From Mycobacterium sp. E1747 (GTDB taxonomy: Bacteria > Actinomycetota > Actinomycetes > Mycobacteriales > Mycobacteriaceae): DNA of 36,614 nucleotides. This document shows, piece after piece, positions 32,937-36,614 of this stretch. Position 1 is the first letter of the stretch; every line of letters starts with the position of its first letter. Location: positions 1 to 36,614 of the forward strand of contig NZ_LZJI01000170.1 of the NCBI RefSeq assembly GCF_001667775.1, written 5' to 3'. Position numbers and translations under genes: made by a program. The notes beneath the pieces were generated by a model. The model saw only the letters and a list, made by a program, of their open reading frames with translations. It ran no database searches and had not been told where the DNA came from.

Positions 32937-34457
32937 ATGAATCTCGACCCGAACACTCCGGTCGTCGTCGGCGTGGGGCAGGCCGCCGAGCGCATCGACG
33001 ACCCGAACTACCGCGGGATGTCGCCCGTGGAGTTGGCCGCCGCGGCGGCCCGGGCCGCTGTCGACGACTGTGGAGCCGAGGAGGCCGGTGCGGCCATCGA
33101 CACGGTGGCCGGTGTCCGGCAGTTCGAGATCTCGGGCACGATCAACGCCCCGCTGGGCCGGTCCAACAACTACCCGCGATCGGTGGCCAACCGCCTCGCC
33201 GCCTCACCTGCGCGCGCGATCCTCGAGATCGTCGGCGGCCAGGGCCCTCAGCACCTGATCAGCGAGCTGGCCGGTGAGATCGCGGCGGGCCGCTCGCAGG
33301 TCGCGATGGTGTTCGGTTCGGATGCGACGTCGACGCTGCGCTACTTCGCGAAAGCCGAAGCCAGGCCCGACTTCACCGAGACGGTCGACGGTGATTTGGA
33401 GGACCGCGGGCAGGGCATCGAAAAGCTGGTCTCGCGCTACACCGTCATCCACGGGCTAACCAGCGCGCCGATCCAGTACGCGCTGCTGGAGAACGCCCGG
33501 CGGGCCGGCACCGGGCTGGGGCCGGCGGAGTATCGCCGCCGGATGGGTGAGCTGTTCGCGCCGTTCACCAAGATCGCAGCCAGCAATCCGTTCGCCGCCG
33601 CGCCGGTGGAGCGCACGGTCGACGAACTGGTCACCGTCACAGACCGCAACCGGATGATCGCGGAGCCGTACCCGCGGCTGATGGTCGCCCGCGACCAGGT
33701 GAACCAGGGCGCGGCCGCGCTACTGATGTCGGTCGACGCGGCGCGCCGGCTAGGGGTGCCCGAAGAGAACTGGGTGTATCTGCACGGCCACGCAGACCTC
33801 GAGGAACAAGCGCTGCTGCAGCGTCCCGATCTCGGGCACGCGCCATCGCATGTCCTGGCCGTGCGGGACGCGCTGGCGATGGCCGGCATCGGCATCGACG
33901 ACGTCGCCACGCTCGATCTGTATAGCTGCTTCCCGGTGCCGGTGTTCAACATCTGCGACGGCATGGGGATCGCGCCTGACGATCCGCGCGGCCTGACCCT
34001 GACCGGCGGGCTGCCGTTCTTCGGCGGGGCGGGAAACAACTATTCGATGCACGCCGTCGCGGAGACCATCGCGCAAATGCGAAGAATGCCAGGAGAATTC
34101 GGCCTCGTCGGTGCCAACGGCGGGATCCTGAGCAAATACTCCGTCGGCGTCTACTCCACCAGCCCGGCGGAATGGCAGGCCGACCGCAGCGCGCACGCGC
34201 AGAAGCAGGTCGCCGACTGGCCGACCGAGAAGGTGACCGAGCAGGCCGACGGCGTCGGCACCGTCGAGACCTACACGGTGCGACGCGACGACGGGCGTCC
34301 GACCGGGATCATCATCGGGAGGCTGGACGACGGCAGCCGGTTCCTGTCCACCACCGAAGACGACGAATTGATCGCGCTGCTGATCGAGGGCGATCCGCTG
34401 GGGCGGCGGGTGCGGGTGCGCTCCTTCGACCACGGCAACCGCTGCACGCTGGCCTGA
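32937..34457 (+). CDS. Thiolase-like protein type 1 (TLP1), annotated elsewhere as acetyl-CoA acetyltransferase
   Basis: A 506-aa thiolase-fold protein. N-terminal VVVGVGQAAER, the central region and a C-terminal HAVAETIAQMRRMPGEFGLVGANGG are thiolase-like, followed by an extra domain of about 80 residues (TYTVRRDDGRPTGIIIGRL onward) with OB-fold character. The nucleophilic Cys expected after beta-3 is missing: the region reads EIVGGQGPQHLISELA. The second catalytic Cys near the end is also replaced (GGILSKYS). These traits match the TLP1 subfamily described from M. smegmatis, for which thiolase chemistry is not established. ATG start at 32937. It has no counterpart at this position in M. tuberculosis that I recall. 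Confidence 0.87.
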   Translation: MNLDPNTPVVVGVGQAAERIDDPNYRGMSPVELAAAAARAAVDDCGAEEAGAAIDTVAGVRQFEISGTINAPLGRSNNYPRSVANRLAASPARAILEIVGGQGPQHLISELAGEIAAGRSQVAMVFGSDATSTLRYFAKAEARPDFTETVDGDLEDRGQGIEKLVSRYTVIHGLTSAPIQYALLENARRAGTGLGPAEYRRRMGELFAPFTKIAASNPFAAAPVERTVDELVTVTDRNRMIAEPYPRLMVARDQVNQGAAALLMSVDAARRLGVPEENWVYLHGHADLEEQALLQRPDLGHAPSHVLAVRDALAMAGIGIDDVATLDLYSCFPVPVFNICDGMGIAPDDPRGLTLTGGLPFFGGAGNNYSMHAVAETIAQMRRMPGEFGLVGANGGILSKYSVGVYSTSPAEWQADRSAHAQKQVADWPTEKVTEQADGVGTVETYTVRRDDGRPTGIIIGRLDDGSRFLSTTEDDELIALLIEGDPLGRRVRVRSFDHGNRCTLA

Positions 34458-34467
34458 AGCTTGAGTG

Positions 34468-34527
34468 GCGAGCAGACGCAAACTCGCATTGGTTCGCGCC
34501 GACGGATGCGATTTTGCGTCTGCTCGC
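34468..34527. terminator. Long hairpin between convergent genes
   Basis: The arms 34468-34489 and 34506-34527 are 22 bp each and complementary except at one position (core GCGAGCAGACGCAAA against TTTGCGTCTGCTCGC), with a 16-base loop. It starts ten bases after the stop of the thiolase-like gene and ends three bases before the stop of the convergent oxidoreductase. It probably acts as a shared bidirectional terminator; it may also be a member of a dispersed palindromic repeat. Confidence 0.65.
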
Positions 34528-34530
34528 GCG

Positions 34531-35379
34531 TCAGACCAGGGCAGCCAGTTTGCCCGCCAGCCGCTCGACGTAGGCGGCGACCTCGTCCTCGGACTTGTCC
34601 GGCAGGCCGAACAGCACCTCGGTCACGCCCAGCTCGGCCCACTTGGCGAGCTTCTCCGGGATCGGCTTGAAGTCCAGCGCCACGATCTGCGGGGCGCCGT
34701 CGCGGCCGGCGGCCGCCCAGGTGTCCTGCAGCAATTTGACCGGTTCGTCGATGTCGAAGTCGCGCGGGGTGGTGATCCAGCCGTCGGCGCTACGGGCGAT
34801 CCACTTGAAGTTCTTCTCGGTTCCGGCCGCGCCCACCAGCACGGGAATGTGCGGCTGCACCGGCTTGGGCCACGCCCAGCTGGGCCCGAACTTCACGAAC
34901 TCGCCGTCGTACGAGGCTTCCTCCTTCGTCCACAGCTCGCGCATGGCTTCGATGTATTCGCGCAGCATGGTGCGGCGCCGCGCGGGCGGCACGCCGTGGT
35001 CGGCGAGCTCGTCGGTGTTCCAGCCGAAGCCGACGCCGAGGCTGACCCGTCCGCCGGACAAATGGTCGAGGGTGGCAATGCTTTTCGCCAACGTGATCGG
35101 GTCGTGTTCGACGGGCAGGGCGACCGCCGTGGAGAGTCGCACCCGCGACGTGACGGCGCACGCTGCACCCAGGCTTACCCATGGGTCTAGCGTCCGCATG
35201 TAGCGGTCGTCGGGCAGCGAGGCGTCACCCGTCGTCGGGTGCGCCGCCTCACGCTTGATCGGGATGTGCGTGTGTTCTGGCACGTAAAAGGTCGTGAAGC
35301 CGTGTTCGTCGGCAAGCTTCGCGGCCTTCACCGGAGAGATGCCGCGGTCGCTGGTAAAAAGCACAAGCCCGTAATCCAT
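34531..35379 (-). CDS. LLM-class F420-dependent oxidoreductase (Rv0953c-like)
   Basis: A 282-aa luciferase-like barrel, same length as Rv0953c. Features are MDYGLVLFTSDRGISP at the N-terminus, FYVPEHTHIP, AKSIATLDHLSGGRVSLGVGFGWNTDELADHG (phosphate and F420 region) and PVLVGAAGTEKNFKWIARSADGW. I chose ATG 35379 because it gives the conserved MDYGL start; the frame is open to 35457 without similarity. No Shine-Dalgarno is visible, and a KstR-type palindrome lies only nine bases upstream, so the transcript is likely leaderless or nearly so and directly blocked by the repressor. Substrate unknown. Confidence 0.92.
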   Translation of the reverse strand: MDYGLVLFTSDRGISPVKAAKLADEHGFTTFYVPEHTHIPIKREAAHPTTGDASLPDDRYMRTLDPWVSLGAACAVTSRVRLSTAVALPVEHDPITLAKSIATLDHLSGGRVSLGVGFGWNTDELADHGVPPARRRTMLREYIEAMRELWTKEEASYDGEFVKFGPSWAWPKPVQPHIPVLVGAAGTEKNFKWIARSADGWITTPRDFDIDEPVKLLQDTWAAAGRDGAPQIVALDFKPIPEKLAKWAELGVTEVLFGLPDKSEDEVAAYVERLAGKLAALV

Positions 35380-35388
35380 GGGGAGAAT

Positions 35389-35402
35389 TAGAACGTGTTC
35401 TA
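35389..35402. promoter_or_regulatory. KstR-type operator (TAGAACGTGTTCTA)
   Basis: Identical to the 14-mer at 17482-17495 and a full match to KstR consensus TnnAACnnGTTnnA. It lies nine bases upstream of the LLM gene start and 242 bp from the 34-kDa antigen gene on the other side. Confidence 0.7.
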
Positions 35403-35644
35403 CCTCCGCTGAGCAAGCTGCCGCCGCGTCTGCCGTCCCGGGTGAGGCCCACGGCACGGATCGCGGTCCAAGCCGGTGGCCACGGCACGGGCGTTCCGAA
35501 GTGCGCTAGCGTGGTTGGTCGATCGCGTCGCAACGCAACCGCCGGGCACGGCGTTTATGGAACGGCGCGCCCGCAAGCACAGCGTCGCGACCCAACCGCG
35601 GCGCCCGCAAAGGCACTTCACAGGCAAAGCAACAGGAGGAGCCA

Positions 35645-36529
35645 ATGACCTACTCGCCCGGTAGCCCCGGATACCAACCCTCGCCACAGGGCGGCTCCTA
35701 CGCAGGCGCCACTCCGTCGTTCACCAAGGACGACGACGGCGCCACCAAGCTCCCGCTCTACCTGAGCATCGCGGTGGTCGTGCTCGGCCTGGCCGTGTAC
35801 CTGCTGAACTTCGGGCCGACGTTCACCATCGGCGCCGACCTCGGCACGGGCGTCGGCGGACGCGCCGGCGATGCCGGCACCGCGGTCATCGTCGCGCTCC
35901 TGGCCGCACTGTTGGCAGGCCTGAGCCTGGTCCCCAAGGCCAAGAACTACGCCGGCATCGTCGCGGTCATCGCGGTCCTCGGGGCGTTGCTGGCCATCAC
36001 CGAGACCATCAACCTGCCCACCGGCGTCTCGATCGGCTGGGCGATGTGGCCCCTCGTGGCTTGCGCCGTGCTCCAGGCGATCGCCGCCGTCGTCGCCGTC
36101 CTGTTGGAGGCGGGCGTGATCACAGCCCCGGCGCCGCGGCCCAAGTACGACCCCTACGCCCAGTACGGCCAGTATGGGCAGTACGGCCAATACGGCCAGC
36201 AGCCCTACTACGGTCAGCCCGGCCAGCAGCAGTCGCCCCAGCACCCGGGATACGGATCGCAGTACGGCGGCTACCCCAGCCAGGCCCCGACCCAAAGCGC
36301 CGTCCCGACCGGCGGTTTCGGCGCGCAGCCCGCACCGCAATCGGGGCCCCAACAGTCCGCGCAGCAGGGGCCGTCCACGCCACCCACCGGCTTCCCCAGC
36401 TTCAGCCCGCCGCCGGCGACCGGTTCGGGCTCCGAGGGTTCGGCCCCCAATTACCAGGGCGGGGCCCAGCAGTCCTACGGCCAGGAGCAGCAGCCGCCCT
36501 CGTCGCCATCTGGTCCAGCGCCGGCCTAA
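35645..36529 (+). CDS. 34-kDa antigen homologue, four-span membrane protein with Gln/Tyr/Pro-rich tail (Rv0954-like)
   Basis: A 294-aa membrane protein. A short N-terminal tail ([17 protein letters not shown]) precedes four hydrophobic segments: [49 protein letters not shown] and [20 protein letters not shown]. The C-terminal 130 residues are disordered, with tandem QYGQYG repeats and Pro/Gln/Ser runs. This is the family of the M. tuberculosis Rv0954 and M. avium paratuberculosis 34-kDa antigens (DUF5336), reported to act near the cell division machinery. The ATG at 35645 has AGGAGG about five bases upstream, one of the best ribosome sites in the window. Confidence 0.93.
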   Translation: MTYSPGSPGYQPSPQGGSYAGATPSFTKDDDGATKLPLYLSIAVVVLGLAVYLLNFGPTFTIGADLGTGVGGRAGDAGTAVIVALLAALLAGLSLVPKAKNYAGIVAVIAVLGALLAITETINLPTGVSIGWAMWPLVACAVLQAIAAVVAVLLEAGVITAPAPRPKYDPYAQYGQYGQYGQYGQQPYYGQPGQQQSPQHPGYGSQYGGYPSQAPTQSAVPTGGFGAQPAPQSGPQQSAQQGPSTPPTGFPSFSPPPATGSGSEGSAPNYQGGAQQSYGQEQQPPSSPSGPAPA

Positions 36530-36568
36530 CCGTGCGCCTGCGCGCCTAAGTCGGGACGTGCGCCGAGA

Positions 36569-36614
36569 GTGACACGGGTGGAAAACAGCCGGCCAGCGGG
36601 CGCTCGCCAAGCGC
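36569..36614 (+). CDS. Possible start of an Rv0955-like membrane protein, cut by window edge
   Basis: From GTG 36569 an open frame reads TRVENSRPAGARQA to the window end. The position directly after the 34-kDa antigen gene and the Arg/Ala-rich N-terminus fit the start of the Rv0955-type polytopic membrane protein. Only 15 codons are visible, so the call rests mainly on gene order. Confidence 0.35.
   Translation, partial: MTRVENSRPAGARQA

Noticed and set aside
35618..36610. Long minus-strand open frame opposite the 34-kDa antigen gene
   Set aside because: It is antisense to a well-supported gene, is extremely Arg/Gly/Leu-rich, and arises from high GC at third codon positions.

Overview
The window is high-GC chromosomal DNA from a mycobacterium, most likely a slow grower outside the M. 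tuberculosis complex. The gene order follows the M. tuberculosis segment Rv0927c to Rv0955 as I remember it, and most proteins are recognisable orthologues. The differences from that segment are the informative part. The pst cluster has two tandem PstS3-like genes and lacks pknD, pstB and the second pst set. A four-gene polyol operon sits between ku and ligD. An intact cobF and a full-length Fpg-like gene are present where the tuberculosis complex is deleted. A thiolase-like gene lies between sucD and the Rv0953c-like gene.

Layout: 1-652 is a truncated SDR (minus). 910-5221 is pstS-pstS-pstC-pstA (plus). 5240-6148 is ku (minus). 6238-11035 is a minus-strand operon of polyol dehydrogenase, HAD phosphatase, polyol dehydrogenase and PfkB kinase, its genes partly joined by ATGA overlaps. 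11161-15365 is ligD plus a FAA-hydrolase/metallo-beta-lactamase fusion. 15423-18300 holds a methyltransferase, an F420-type oxidoreductase and a STAS/ATPase fusion (all minus). 18699-20830 holds a degenerate flavin monooxygenase coupled to an AurF-like diiron protein (minus). 20951-23397 is cobF, an Fpg-like glycosylase and an SDR (plus). 23595-25259 is pgi and 25478-25810 chorismate mutase (both minus). 26356-28689 is uvrD1. 28802-30500 is a membrane protein and an M23 peptidase (minus). 30749-32826 is sucCD. 32937-34457 is a thiolase-like protein, 34531-35379 a second F420-type oxidoreductase, 35645-36529 the 34-kDa antigen homologue, and the first codons of an Rv0955-like gene reach the right edge.

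Functional themes: phosphate uptake; non-homologous end joining (Ku, LigD and the Ku-stimulated helicase UvrD1); central carbon metabolism (pgi, sucCD, polyol oxidation); cobalamin; aromatic amino acids; and lipid/sterol-linked oxidoreductases.

The strongest new signal is non-coding. Upstream of chorismate mutase is a 29-codon leader ORF with the run FFYGYRF just before its stop. It is followed by a strong hairpin with a U-rich tail, and the last sense codons of the leader duplicate ten bases of the hairpin's 5' arm. This is the architecture of a ribosome-mediated Phe/Tyr attenuator. Other regulatory signals are three KstR-type operators, two CRP-type palindromes, a perfect 20-bp palindrome between the AurF-like gene and cobF, and a hairpin repeat family (three tandem 55-bp copies plus one diverged copy with compensatory changes). 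I see no tRNA, rRNA, CRISPR array, insertion sequence or prophage gene.
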